Assembly (NCBI GenBank): GCA_019115805.1
Contig: DXCW01000171.1
Location: 1-45,794, forward strand
Direction of reading: 5' to 3'
Length of the DNA: 45,794 nucleotides
Source of the DNA: Candidatus Sphingobacterium stercorigallinarum
GTDB taxonomy: Bacteria > Bacteroidota > Bacteroidia > Sphingobacteriales > Sphingobacteriaceae
The notes beneath the pieces were generated by a model. The model had not been told where the DNA came from and ran no database searches. It saw nothing but the letters and a program-made list of their open reading frames with translations. Shown one piece after another: positions 9,287 to 17,768 of this stretch (its first letter is position 1; every line of letters begins with the position of its first letter). The translations under genes were made by a program, and so were the position numbers.

Positions 9287-11203
9287 CTATTTTACTTCTT
9301 CAAAGTCGACATCTTGGACATCGTCTCCACCGTTTTGTTTGTTCTGATTCCCGTTTGGCTCAGCTCCTCCCGATGCTGGTTGGCCGTCACCACCTTGTTG
9401 TGACGATGCATACATCTCTTCGGAAGCTGCATTCCAAGCTGCTTGTAATTCTGCTGAAGCACTGTCGATGTCCTCGAAGTTTTTATCGGCATGTGCTTTT
9501 TTTAGTTTTTCAAGCCCGGCTTCAATTGGTGCTTTTTTGTCTGCAGAGATTTTCTCTCCGTATTCGGTCAATTGTTTTTCTGTGGAGAACACTAAAGCGT
9601 CAGCGGCATTCAATTTGTCAATTTCCTCTTTCACCTTTTTGTCAGCTTCCGCATTCGCTTCGGCTTCCTGCTTCATACGGTTCACTTCCTCTTCAGATAG
9701 ACCAGAAGACGCTTCGATACGGATATTCTGTTCTTTTCCAGTAGCCTTGTCGATAGCTGATACTTTGATGATACCATTGGCATCAATATCAAATACTACC
9801 TCAATTTGAGGCACACCCCGCGGTGCTGGTGGAATGTCAGTTAACTGGAAGCGTCCCAACGTACGGTTCTGTGCAGCCATTGGACGTTCACCTTGCAAAA
9901 CGTGAATCTCAACTGAAGGTTGATTATCCGATGCAGTGGAGAATACTTCTGATTTTCGCGTAGGGATCGTGGTGTTGGCTTCAATTAGTTTAGTCATCAC
10001 TCCTCCCATGGTCTCAATACCAAGTGAAAGTGGCGTAACGTCGAGTAACAATACATCTTTTACTTCCCCAGTTAACACACCACCTTGAATGGCAGCGCCT
10101 AGTGCCACTACCTCGTCAGGGTTCACACCTTTCGACGGCTCTTTGCCGAAAAATTTATTGACCGCATCTTGAATGGCAGGGATACGAGTTGATCCACCAA
10201 CTAAAATCACTTCGTCAATATCTGATGTGCTGTAGCCTGCATTTTTTAAGGCAGTGCGGCAAGGTTCAATCGTGCGTTCTACTAACGAGCTCACCAGGCT
10301 TTCAAATTTCGCGCGAGATAAATTGCGAACCAAGTGTTTGGGACCAGTCGCATCTGCGGTAACGTATGGCAAGTTGATTTCGGTAGCCGATGAACTCGAA
10401 AGTTCAATTTTAGCCTTTTCAGCCGCTTCTTTCAAACGTTGCAGTGCCATGGCGTCCTTACGAAGATCCAATCCACCGTTTTCTCCGGCGAATTCTTCCG
10501 CTAACCAGTTAATGATAGCGTTGTCGAAGTCGTCACCTCCTAAATGGGTGTCACCGTCGGTTGCCTTCACCTCGAATACGCCATCACCAAGTTCCAATAC
10601 GGACACGTCGTGCGTACCTCCTCCACAGTCAAAGACGACTATTTTCATGTCCTTGTCTGATTTATCTAAACCGTACGCTAAAGCCGCTGCGGTAGGCTCG
10701 TTAATGATGCGCTCGACTTTCAATCCGGCAATTTCGCCAGCTTCTTTAGTCGCTTGACGTTGTGCGTCATTAAAGTAAGCAGGTACTGTTACTACAGCGC
10801 GAGATACTTCTTGTCCTAAGTAGTCTTCAGCGGTTTTCTTCATCTTTTGAAGGATCATAGCTGAAATTTCTTGAGGAGTATATTTGCGGTCATCGATTTC
10901 CACACGTGGTGTGTTGTTGTCACCTTTAACCACCTTATAAGGTACTTTATTCACTTCGTCCCCGGCTTCGGCAAAATTTACCCCCACAAAGCGCTTGATA
11001 GAGTAAACCGTTTTATTCGGGTTGGTGATGGCTTGACGTTTAGCAGGGTCACCTACTTTACGCTCTCCACCGTCTACAAATGCTACAATCGAAGGTGTCG
11101 TCCGTTTCCCTTCATTATTAGCGATGACTACCGGCTCATTACCTTCCATTACGGCCACGCATGAATTGGTAGTTCCTAAGTCGATTCCTATAATTTTTGA
11201 CAT
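9287..11203 (-). CDS. dnaK: Molecular chaperone DnaK (Hsp70)
   Basis: The 638-residue protein carries all Hsp70 marks: the phosphate-loop motif GIDLGTTNS at residues 5-13, [27 protein letters not shown], and a C-terminal substrate-binding domain with a glycine/asparagine-rich tail ending in [11 protein letters not shown]. It folds nascent and stress-denatured proteins with DnaJ and GrpE, neither of which is encoded here. The frame is open 17 codons further upstream, but [10 protein letters not shown] at 11203 is the family start. It is a single-gene unit with its own terminator, divergent from a thioredoxin-like gene; the shared spacer holds TGTCA half-sites. No CIRCE element is present. Confidence 0.98.
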   Translation of the reverse strand: MSKIIGIDLGTTNSCVAVMEGNEPVVIANNEGKRTTPSIVAFVDGGERKVGDPAKRQAITNPNKTVYSIKRFVGVNFAEAGDEVNKVPYKVVKGDNNTPRVEIDDRKYTPQEISAMILQKMKKTAEDYLGQEVSRAVVTVPAYFNDAQRQATKEAGEIAGLKVERIINEPTAAALAYGLDKSDKDMKIVVFDCGGGTHDVSVLELGDGVFEVKATDGDTHLGGDDFDNAIINWLAEEFAGENGGLDLRKDAMALQRLKEAAEKAKIELSSSSATEINLPYVTADATGPKHLVRNLSRAKFESLVSSLVERTIEPCRTALKNAGYSTSDIDEVILVGGSTRIPAIQDAVNKFFGKEPSKGVNPDEVVALGAAIQGGVLTGEVKDVLLLDVTPLSLGIETMGGVMTKLIEANTTIPTRKSEVFSTASDNQPSVEIHVLQGERPMAAQNRTLGRFQLTDIPPAPRGVPQIEVVFDIDANGIIKVSAIDKATGKEQNIRIEASSGLSEEEVNRMKQEAEANAEADKKVKEEIDKLNAADALVFSTEKQLTEYGEKISADKKAPIEAGLEKLKKAHADKNFEDIDSASAELQAAWNAASEEMYASSQQGGDGQPASGGAEPNGNQNKQNGGDDVQDVDFEEVK

Positions 11204-11283
11204 ATCTTGTTGTGTTTTCTTATTAATTTTTTCCGTTCCCTTTCTTCTTAACAACGCTTATGCCAAACCGTTTTTTGACCGAT

Positions 11284-11343
11284 TGTCATTAAAAAGTCGG
11301 AAAAAACTACACTGGAGTGTCACCGTATCGTGACATTATGTCA
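11284..11343. promoter_or_regulatory. TGTCA half-site cluster between dnaK and the thioredoxin-like gene
   Basis: TGTCA occurs at 11284-11288, 11318-11322 and 11339-11343 and, inverted, at 11331-11335. Two overlapping inverted repeats result: TGTCAC-N6-GTGACA (11318-11335) and TGACAT-T-ATGTCA (11331-11343). The cluster lies upstream of a TAGTTTTT sequence (minus strand, 11302-11309) that could be the dnaK -7 element. The repeats are directly visible; the operator role is inference. Confidence 0.45.
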
Positions 11344-11370
11344 TTTTTTCCTTTGTATAGGAATAATGTG

Positions 11371-11378
11371 TATTTTTG
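11371..11378 (+). promoter_or_regulatory. Candidate -7 element for the thioredoxin-like gene
   Basis: TATTTTTG matches TAnnTTTG and ends 16 bp before the start codon. An upstream TTTG at 11352-11355 is only 15 bp away, shorter than the usual 19-21, so the -33 part is unsure. Confidence 0.5.
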
Positions 11379-11394
11379 CGGAAATTAATCCAAC

Positions 11395-11958
11395 ATGACT
11401 TTTGACGAATATGTGAGTTACTTCGAGGATATCTTGAAGAACACAGCACAACACGAACTATATGCTACAAACGAAGATTACCTGAATTATACCAAATTAA
11501 ATTGGTCTCGGATGAATCGTTGGCTGAAAAAATTCGAGGCGAGTGAGGATATGAAGTTGTGTATCGATCGCATCAAAGATTCGCAGCATTGGATTGTCAT
11601 CACTGAGCCTTGGTGTGGGGATGCTGCGCACAGTGTTGCACAGCTTTATAATATCGTGAAGAATAGCCCATACATCGATTTGGATATTCAATTGCGTGAT
11701 AGCGAACCGTTTCTGATTGATGATTATTTGACCAATGGTGGTAAGTCCATCCCTAAATTGATTATTCGTAATGATGTGGGACACGATAAGGTGATTTGGG
11801 GCCCTCGACCATTTGAACTTCAGTTGCTCTTTGAGAATATGAAGAACGAGGAGCGTCCGTTTGAGGAAATAAAAGAAGCTCTACAGCGTTGGTATAATGA
11901 GGATCAGGGTAAGGCTATTCAGAAAGAATTGATCGAGTTGCTTGCGGAATTTAACTAA
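11395..11958 (+). CDS. Thioredoxin-fold protein with WCGDAA in place of CxxC
   Basis: The 187-residue protein has no signal peptide. An alpha-helical N-terminal part leads to the active-site region ITEPWCGDAAHSV (Cys74) and a cis-proline motif SIPKL (Pro120), the two landmarks of a thioredoxin fold (thioredoxin_9-like). The second Cys of CxxC is replaced by Ala, leaving one cysteine at the active site. It therefore cannot form the usual intramolecular disulfide; a monothiol role or a non-redox role is possible. The WCGDA form is, to my knowledge, found in other Bacteroidota members of this family. It is divergent from dnaK and followed by its own terminator. Confidence 0.85.
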   Translation: MTFDEYVSYFEDILKNTAQHELYATNEDYLNYTKLNWSRMNRWLKKFEASEDMKLCIDRIKDSQHWIVITEPWCGDAAHSVAQLYNIVKNSPYIDLDIQLRDSEPFLIDDYLTNGGKSIPKLIIRNDVGHDKVIWGPRPFELQLLFENMKNEERPFEEIKEALQRWYNEDQGKAIQKELIELLAEFN

Positions 11959-11979
11959 TAAAGCACTCATAAGTTGAAG

Positions 11980-12006
11980 AAGGTTGCCCATGGTGACCTT
12001 TTTTTT
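11980..12006 (+). terminator. Terminator of the thioredoxin-like gene
   Basis: AAGGTTGCC-CAT-GGTGACCTT forms a 9-bp stem with two wobble pairs and a three-base loop, followed by six or more T. The next start codon is only 15 bp on, so the MmcQ gene may depend on read-through. Confidence 0.8.
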
Positions 12007-12020
12007 ATTCCAGTAAACTC

Positions 12021-12377
12021 ATGCACATCGAAAAACTGAGATCGTATTGTTTAAATAAATCTGACGTTCAAGAAGAGATGCCGTTTGGTCCGGACACGCT
12101 GGTATTCAAAGTGTGGGGTAAGATTTTTATGTTGGTGGGTTTGGATCAAGTTGATCAGTTGGCGTTCAACGTGAAATGTACGCCTGCCTATGCCATCGAG
12201 CTAAGAGCACATTATGCACAGACGGTCTTCCCTGGTTATCACATGAATAAAAAGCATTGGAATACGGTGTATGTAGGTCGGGAGCTCGACGATGCGGCAT
12301 TATACGATTTGATAGACCATTCTTACCAACTTGTCGTCCAAGGACTGCCAAAAAAGATCCGTAAAAACTTGTTATAG
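12021..12377 (+). CDS. MmcQ/YjbR-family protein
   Basis: The 118-residue protein begins with MHIEKLRSYCLNKSDVQEEMPFGPDTLVFKV and has the family-typical K(H/N)W motif (NKKHWNTV) near residue 78. The MmcQ/YjbR fold resembles the DNA-binding CyaY-like domain; members are described as DNA-binding-like proteins, but a defined function is lacking. Its length equals the family norm. It lies between a terminator on its left and a convergent oxygenase gene on its right, with no partner that would suggest a role. Confidence 0.88.
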   Translation: MHIEKLRSYCLNKSDVQEEMPFGPDTLVFKVWGKIFMLVGLDQVDQLAFNVKCTPAYAIELRAHYAQTVFPGYHMNKKHWNTVYVGRELDDAALYDLIDHSYQLVVQGLPKKIRKNLL

Positions 12378-12398
12378 TGTTTTTACGGATTCTTTAGA
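12355..12398. terminator. Shared hairpin between convergent MmcQ and oxygenase genes
   Basis: A GATCCGTAAAAAC / GTTTTTACGGATTC inverted repeat spans the MmcQ stop codon and the short gap to the oxygenase stop. T-rich sequence follows on the plus strand. It probably serves both genes. Confidence 0.65.
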
Positions 12399-12402
12399 AT
12401 CG

Positions 12403-13365
12403 TTATTTTTTCAAACCGATTTCCCGCAATCGCTCATCAAGGTATTGACCAGCCGTATAATCTGCATAATATTTGGGGTGATCACGGTCTACACAAGACG
12501 GCAACGAGGCTAAGCTCATGCTGGCTTTTGGATGTAAGAAGAACGGTACGGAGTAACGTGAATTCCGCATTTGATCGATCGGTGGATTCACCACGCGATG
12601 GGTGGTGGATTTCAGTTTGTTGTTGGTTAAACGTTGGAGCATGTCGCCGACATTCACCACGATATCTTCGCCTTTGGCTTTAATGGCAAACCACTGTCCG
12701 TCATGAGTGAGTACTTCGAGACCATCCGCACTCGCGCCGATTAAGAGCGTAATTAAGTTGATGTCCTCATGGGCTCCAGCGCGAACTGCGTCATTTGGTA
12801 GTGATTCTGGGTTTTCGATTGGGAAGTAATGTATTGCCCTAAGAATGGAGTTTCCGTTAATGACATGTGGTTCAAAATAGTCTTCTGGAATTTCTAAATA
12901 GATAGCAATAGCGCGCAGTAATTGACGACCGGCGAATTCTAGTTTTTTGTAAATCTCTCCCGTGATGTTGTCAAACGAAGGGAGCTGAGTTACCTTTGGG
13001 TTGTCGGGAAAATCTACTTTTGAATAGTCTTCTCCCACAATGGTTTGACCGCGCTGCCAGAACTCTTTCAGGTCGGGTGTCTTTGCGTCTTTTGCTGTTT
13101 CCTTTCCTTTTGAGGTGTATCCGCGCTGCCCCGCCAATTCTGGGAATTCATAGCGCCGTTTGACGTCTTCCGGCAAATCGAAGAAATCCTGTACCGTCTG
13201 ATACAAGTCACTGATTAGCGCTGGAGAAAGGCCATGATTAGCGACGGTTACGAAACCTGTTTCATTAAATGCTCGACCCAGGTCCGCAACAAATTGCTGT
13301 CTTTTTGTTGAATCTCCTCCGGTAAAGTCCGTGAGGTCCAATCGAGGGATATGTATAGCTGCCAT
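12403..13365 (-). CDS. 2-oxoglutarate/Fe(II)-dependent oxygenase, isopenicillin-N-synthase type
   Basis: The 320-residue protein has the N-terminal DIOX_N region (IPRLDLTDF ... GFVTVANHG) and a double-stranded beta-helix domain with the iron triad His199-x-Asp201 (AGAHEDINLIT) and His256 (STTHRVVNP), plus Arg270-x-Ser272 (RYS) for 2-oxoglutarate binding. All catalytic residues are intact. It would oxidise a small molecule using oxygen and 2-oxoglutarate; the substrate is unknown. It is a single-gene unit with a well-formed Bacteroidota promoter upstream, back-to-back with the MarR/fad promoter. Confidence 0.92.
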   Translation of the reverse strand: MAAIHIPRLDLTDFTGGDSTKRQQFVADLGRAFNETGFVTVANHGLSPALISDLYQTVQDFFDLPEDVKRRYEFPELAGQRGYTSKGKETAKDAKTPDLKEFWQRGQTIVGEDYSKVDFPDNPKVTQLPSFDNITGEIYKKLEFAGRQLLRAIAIYLEIPEDYFEPHVINGNSILRAIHYFPIENPESLPNDAVRAGAHEDINLITLLIGASADGLEVLTHDGQWFAIKAKGEDIVVNVGDMLQRLTNNKLKSTTHRVVNPPIDQMRNSRYSVPFFLHPKASMSLASLPSCVDRDHPKYYADYTAGQYLDERLREIGLKK

Positions 13366-13466
13366 AATAATCGTTTTATATAAACTGTGTCTTTTTTTTG
13401 CTGATTTTCAGTGTGATACTGCCTTTGTGAAGAGGTTGTTTTGAGCTTTCTTTTGTTTTTGTTTGT

Positions 13467-13498
13467 CAAAAATATCACCTTTTGATCAGATTCTCAAA
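13467..13498 (-). promoter_or_regulatory. Promoter of the 2OG-Fe(II) oxygenase gene
   Basis: On the minus strand, TTTG (13495-13498), a 20-bp spacer and TATTTTTG (13467-13474) match the Bacteroidota sigma-ABfr consensus exactly. The predicted leader is about 95 nt. Confidence 0.75.
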
Positions 13499-13545
13499 CA
13501 TTCCGTTGGTTTAGAGCGCTGCCAATAATTCGGAAAGTGAAAAGA

Positions 13546-13577
13546 TTTGTTTTTTCTCAGGTAAAACATTAAGTTTG
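13546..13577 (+). promoter_or_regulatory. Promoter of the marR-fadNAE operon
   Basis: TTTG (13546-13549), a 20-bp spacer and TAAGTTTG (13570-13577) match the Bacteroidota consensus TTTG-N19-21-TAnnTTTG. The expected transcription start is near 13584, inside the palindrome described separately. Confidence 0.78.
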
Positions 13578-13594
13578 TTATGCTAGCATAACAA
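13575..13594 (+). promoter_or_regulatory. Perfect 20-bp palindrome, candidate MarR operator
   Basis: TTGTTATGCTAGCATAACAA is perfectly self-complementary, overlaps the 3' end of the -7 element and is centred on the predicted transcription start, 17 bp before the marR start codon. Bound protein would block RNA polymerase. MarR-family proteins bind such palindromes and usually repress their own operon, so this is most simply the autoregulatory site of the fad operon. Confidence 0.78.
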
Positions 13595-13611
13595 GACCGC
13601 AGCTTCCAATT

Positions 13612-14061
13612 ATGAGTCAACAAAATACGATCGATTATTTTTTAAAAACTGCGTGGCAGACGGTCGCAAATAAATACAATCAAATCGCTGCACAGCATGG
13701 CTTTACTCAAGCGGCTGGTTATATATTGATCAATATTCACCGTGACGGGACGGCCGTGTCGCAGATCGCAAACTCCACGGGGGTGAAAACCACTTCGTTG
13801 TCGCGAGTACTCAACAATTTAGAGACATTGGGGTTTATTTACAGGGAAGCGAGTGAAACCGATAGGCGTTCGGTCAAAGTATACTTAACGGATCTGGGGA
13901 AACAAAAACGAAAGGTAGCTAAAGACGTGGTTCGTCAGTTTAATGCTTATCTAAACGAGGCACTTGAAGAAGAGGAACGTGCGGATCTGATCAGGTGTTT
14001 GCAGAAAATCAATCAGTTAGCGGGTGACTATTCACCAGTTGATCGGTTGGTGGGGAAATAA
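13612..14061 (+). CDS. MarR-family transcriptional regulator of the fad operon
   Basis: The 149-residue protein has the MarR winged-helix layout: a dimerising N-terminal helix, helix-turn-helix around residues 49-72 (VSQIANSTGVKTTSLSRVLNNLE), and the wing with the family-typical DRRSVKVYLTDLGK. It starts the operon, 20 bp before fadN, and a perfect palindrome overlaps its promoter. The simplest model is repression of marR-fadNAE relieved by an acyl-CoA or fatty acid. The ligand is inference; TetR-type FadR performs this job in Bacillus, so a MarR regulator here would be a replacement. Confidence 0.93.
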   Translation: MSQQNTIDYFLKTAWQTVANKYNQIAAQHGFTQAAGYILINIHRDGTAVSQIANSTGVKTTSLSRVLNNLETLGFIYREASETDRRSVKVYLTDLGKQKRKVAKDVVRQFNAYLNEALEEEERADLIRCLQKINQLAGDYSPVDRLVGK

Positions 14062-14081
14062 TATTATAAATCATATCGAAC

Positions 14082-16508
14082 ATGAACAGAAGAATTAAAC
14101 GAGTGGCTGTTTTAGGTTCAGGCGTGATGGGCTCACGTATTGCGTGTCATTTTGCGAATGTAGGCGTAGACGTATTATTGCTTGATATTGTGCCTAGTGA
14201 ATTGTCGCCGGCAGAACAACAGAAAGGACTGTCTTTAGACGATCAGGACGTACGGAATCGGATCGTGAATCAATCCTTAGAGGCGGCGGTGAAATCTAAT
14301 CCATCACCCCTGTTTTCAAAAACGTATCTCGGACGAATCAGCACGGGGAATTTCGATGACGATTTAGCGAAAATTGCTCATGTGGATTGGGTAATTGAAG
14401 TCGTCGTAGAGCGCTTGGATATTAAAAAATCGGTGTTTGATCAGGTAGAGGAATATAGAAAACCTGGAACGTTGGTGACCACAAATACCTCCGGTATTCC
14501 GATTAACATGATGTTGGAAGGGCGTTCCGAAGATTTTGCGAAACACTTTTGTGGAACTCATTTTTTTAATCCTCCGCGTTACTTGGAGTTGCTGGAGATC
14601 ATTCCTAGTTCCAAAACAGAATCAGATGTCGTGGACTTTCTAATGGATTTCGGCGATAAAATTTTGGGCAAAACCGTTGTGCTCTGTAAAGACACACCCG
14701 CTTTTATTGGAAATCGTATAGGGGTCTATTCCATGCTTACCATTACCCACTTGGTTGAATCGCTAGATTTAACTGTGGAAGAAGTGGATAAATTTACCGG
14801 ACCGGCAATGGGGCATCCGAAATCGGCGACCTTTAGAACCGCGGACGTGGTCGGCTTAGATACGCTCGTGAACGTAGCGAAGGGGTTACAGGAAAATGTA
14901 CCGGATGATGAAGCGAAAGGCGTTTTTGTACTGCCTTCTTTTGTGGAGGAGCTTCTAGCGAATAAATGGCTTGGTGAGAAAACAAAAAAAGGGTTTTACG
15001 AGAAGGTTAAAGATAAAGACGGAAAGTCTCAGATTTTAGCGCTGGATTTCCGTACGATGTCCTATAAACCGCAAAATAAGGTGAAATCTGTTACACTGGA
15101 AGCGACAAAAGCGGCGGAGGATATTCGAAAGCGAATGAAGATATATGAACAGGGACAAGACAAAGCAGCTGTGTTGTTCCGAGCGATGCATTATCCTTTA
15201 TTTGAATATGTATCGAAACGCGTGCCCGAGATTAGTGAAGACTTTTTTCGAATTGACGATGCGATGCGGGCTGGTTTCGGCTGGGAGCTCGGGCCGTTCG
15301 AGGTATGGGATGCATTGGGTGTACGGGAAACCCTGGAAAAGATCAAGTCAGAAGAAAAACGTTTGCCAGGGCAAGAAGGTCGCGTAGCTGGATGGGTCGA
15401 GGAGATGTTGGCAGCTGGCTGTGAGTCGTTTTATAAGATCGAGCGAGGCATTCGACATTATTACGATATCAAAAGCCAAACGTATCAGCCAATGCCAGGG
15501 GCTGGTGATCTGATTGTTTTGGATCATATACGAGATGCGCATACGGTTTGGAAGAATGCCGGTGTATCGATCATCGATTTAGGAGATGGGATATTGAATT
15601 GTGAGGTGCATACAAAAATGAATACCATCGGGGGCGACGTGATTCAAGGGATCAATAAAGCAATTGACTTAGCAGAGAAGGAATACCGGGGGCTTGTTAT
15701 TGGGAATGATGGAAAAAATTTTTCTGCAGGGGCTAACATCGGCATGATTTTCATGATGGCCGTTGAGCAGGACTTCGACGAACTGAACATGGCGGTAAGG
15801 ATGTTCCAGAACACAGCTATGCGTTTACGATATTCTTCAATCCCGGTAGTCGCAGCGCCATTCCAGTTGGCTTTGGGTGGGGGGTGTGAGTTTTCCATGC
15901 ATGCTGATTTTGTCCAATTGCATGCGGAGACCTATATGGGCTTGGTAGAATTCGGTGTGGGCGTTATTCCGGGGGGCGGTGGATCCAAAGAATTTGCGCT
16001 GCGCGCATCGGATGATTATAGAGCAGACCAAATAGACCAAAATTATTTAAAAGAGCGATTTTTGACCATTGGTCAAGCAAAGGTATCAACCTCAGCTGTA
16101 GAGGCTTTTGAATTAGGGTACTTGCAGGCCGGTAAATATGCAATCACGATGAATCGTGCTCGTCTACTTTCAGACGCTAAGGCGAAGGCGTTGCAGTTGG
16201 CTGACGCGGGTTATGTGCAACCAGCGCCGCGGAACAACATTCGAGTTTTGGGAAATCAAGGTTTAGGTATTGTGTACGTAGGGGCCTCTTCAATGGAAGC
16301 GGGGAACTATATTTCTGCGCACGATAAGAAAATCTCCGAGAAGCTGGGTTGGGTCATGTGCGGTGGTGACCTGTCTGCTCCTACAGAAGTGGATGAGCAG
16401 TATTTGTTAGACTTGGAGCGAAAAGCTTTTTTAGAACTTTGTCAGGAACGAAAGACTTTGGAACGTATCCAACACATGTTAACGAAAGGTAAACCTTTGA
16501 GAAACTAA
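14082..16508 (+). CDS. fadN: Bifunctional 3-hydroxyacyl-CoA dehydrogenase / enoyl-CoA hydratase
   Basis: The 808-residue protein has the FadN (YusL) order: NAD-binding dehydrogenase domain first (VAVLGSGVMGSRIA near residue 8; GTHFFNPP with the catalytic His near 160; FIGNR), two dehydrogenase C-terminal domains, then a crotonase domain. The crotonase part retains both acidic catalytic residues, one in LGGGCEFSMHAD and one in GLVEFGVGVIPGGGG, and an oxyanion-hole loop NFSAGANI. It hydrates enoyl-CoA and oxidises 3-hydroxyacyl-CoA in beta-oxidation. This order is the reverse of E. coli FadB. It precedes fadA and fadE exactly as in the Bacillus fadNAE operon. Confidence 0.95.
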   Translation: MNRRIKRVAVLGSGVMGSRIACHFANVGVDVLLLDIVPSELSPAEQQKGLSLDDQDVRNRIVNQSLEAAVKSNPSPLFSKTYLGRISTGNFDDDLAKIAHVDWVIEVVVERLDIKKSVFDQVEEYRKPGTLVTTNTSGIPINMMLEGRSEDFAKHFCGTHFFNPPRYLELLEIIPSSKTESDVVDFLMDFGDKILGKTVVLCKDTPAFIGNRIGVYSMLTITHLVESLDLTVEEVDKFTGPAMGHPKSATFRTADVVGLDTLVNVAKGLQENVPDDEAKGVFVLPSFVEELLANKWLGEKTKKGFYEKVKDKDGKSQILALDFRTMSYKPQNKVKSVTLEATKAAEDIRKRMKIYEQGQDKAAVLFRAMHYPLFEYVSKRVPEISEDFFRIDDAMRAGFGWELGPFEVWDALGVRETLEKIKSEEKRLPGQEGRVAGWVEEMLAAGCESFYKIERGIRHYYDIKSQTYQPMPGAGDLIVLDHIRDAHTVWKNAGVSIIDLGDGILNCEVHTKMNTIGGDVIQGINKAIDLAEKEYRGLVIGNDGKNFSAGANIGMIFMMAVEQDFDELNMAVRMFQNTAMRLRYSSIPVVAAPFQLALGGGCEFSMHADFVQLHAETYMGLVEFGVGVIPGGGGSKEFALRASDDYRADQIDQNYLKERFLTIGQAKVSTSAVEAFELGYLQAGKYAITMNRARLLSDAKAKALQLADAGYVQPAPRNNIRVLGNQGLGIVYVGASSMEAGNYISAHDKKISEKLGWVMCGGDLSAPTEVDEQYLLDLERKAFLELCQERKTLERIQHMLTKGKPLRN

Positions 16509-16542
16509 TGAAAGAGTCTAAAGTGAATAAAACGATTGAAAT

Positions 16543-17715
16543 ATGGAAGCATATATAGTAGCGGGATTTAGAACTGCCGTCGGTAAAGCGCCACGCGGAG
16601 GGTTTCGTTTCATGCGCGCGGATGATTTGGCTGCACAGGTGATCAAGCATCTCATGAACTCGGCCCCGAACTTAAAAAGCGACGCTGTAGATGATGTTAT
16701 TGTCGGTAACGCCATGCCGGAGGCCGAACAAGGTCTGAATGTGGGGAGATTCATTTCGCTGATGGGGCTGGATACGGATAAAGTGCCAGGTTTAACCATC
16801 AATAGGTATTGTGCATCAGGCCTGGAGACGATCGCCACGGCTGTGGCGAAGATTCAATCGGGAATGGCCGATGTTGTCATTGCAGGTGGAGTCGAAGTGA
16901 TGTCGGGTATGCCCTTTGGTGGATGGAAAATTGTACCCAATCCTAAAGTGGCTAAAGATCATCCGGATTGGTACTGGGGAATGGGATTGACGGCCGAAGC
17001 GGTTGCGAAGGATTACGGGGTGTCTCGTGAAGATCAAGATCAATTTGCGCTGCAGTCCAATCAGAAAGCGGTAGCTGCGATTCGAGATGGAAAATTTAAA
17101 GACCAAATTGTCCCCATTACCATTGAGGAGCGGTTTGTGAAAGATGGTAAAGTGGGGAGCAAAACCTATACCGTGGACACCGATGAGGGGCCCCGGGCTA
17201 ACACCTCGATGGAGGCGCTGCAGAAACTGAAGCCGGTGTTTGATATGAAGGGGACGGTGACTGCAGGGAACTCCTCGCAAACTTCAGATGGAGCTGCCTT
17301 TGTTTTGGTAATGTCTGAGCGCAGGGTAAAGGAACTGGGGTTGAAACCTATTGCAAAGCTGTTGAGTTATTCGGTCGCTGGTGTTCCACCTCGTGTGATG
17401 GGTATCGGTCCCATTTATGCTATCCCCAAAGCGTTAGAACAGGCGGGGTTACAATTGGATGATATTGATTTATTTGAACTCAATGAAGCGTTTGCATCGC
17501 AATCGCTGGCGGTGATACGAGAATTGGGACTACCTCAGGATCGCGTGAATGTGAATGGCGGGGCGATTGCGCTTGGACACCCATTGGGTTGTACCGGTGC
17601 AAAACTGACGGTGCAGATCTTGAACGAACTGGAAAAAAGAGGGAAGAAATACGGTATGGTGACCATGTGTGTGGGAACTGGGCAGGGAGCAGCAGGTGTA
17701 TTTGAGCTGCTCTAA
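16543..17715 (+). CDS. fadA: 3-ketoacyl-CoA thiolase
   Basis: The 390-residue thiolase has nucleophile Cys90 in [10 protein letters not shown], His346 in [15 protein letters not shown], and the second catalytic Cys376 in [11 protein letters not shown]. It cleaves 3-ketoacyl-CoA to acetyl-CoA and a shortened acyl-CoA, the last beta-oxidation step. It is 34 bp downstream of fadN, whose product would be its partner in a fatty-acid oxidation complex. Length and residues are normal. Placement between fadN and fadE supports a degradative thiolase over a biosynthetic acetoacetyl-CoA thiolase. Confidence 0.95.
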   Translation: MEAYIVAGFRTAVGKAPRGGFRFMRADDLAAQVIKHLMNSAPNLKSDAVDDVIVGNAMPEAEQGLNVGRFISLMGLDTDKVPGLTINRYCASGLETIATAVAKIQSGMADVVIAGGVEVMSGMPFGGWKIVPNPKVAKDHPDWYWGMGLTAEAVAKDYGVSREDQDQFALQSNQKAVAAIRDGKFKDQIVPITIEERFVKDGKVGSKTYTVDTDEGPRANTSMEALQKLKPVFDMKGTVTAGNSSQTSDGAAFVLVMSERRVKELGLKPIAKLLSYSVAGVPPRVMGIGPIYAIPKALEQAGLQLDDIDLFELNEAFASQSLAVIRELGLPQDRVNVNGGAIALGHPLGCTGAKLTVQILNELEKRGKKYGMVTMCVGTGQGAAGVFELL

Positions 17716-17768
17716 AGATTGCGGATTCTAAAATTGATTGTCAATAGGGTGTCATTAAGTAAAATACG

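Noticed and set aside
10254..10757. Open frame of 167 codons on the plus strand opposite dnaK
   Set aside because: Antisense frame of a highly conserved gene; composition is that of reverse-complemented DnaK codons.
11204..11394. A CIRCE/HrcA operator before dnaK
   Set aside because: TTAGCACTC-N9-GAGTGCTAA is not present; ACACT-GG-AGTGT at 11308-11319 is too short and differs in sequence.
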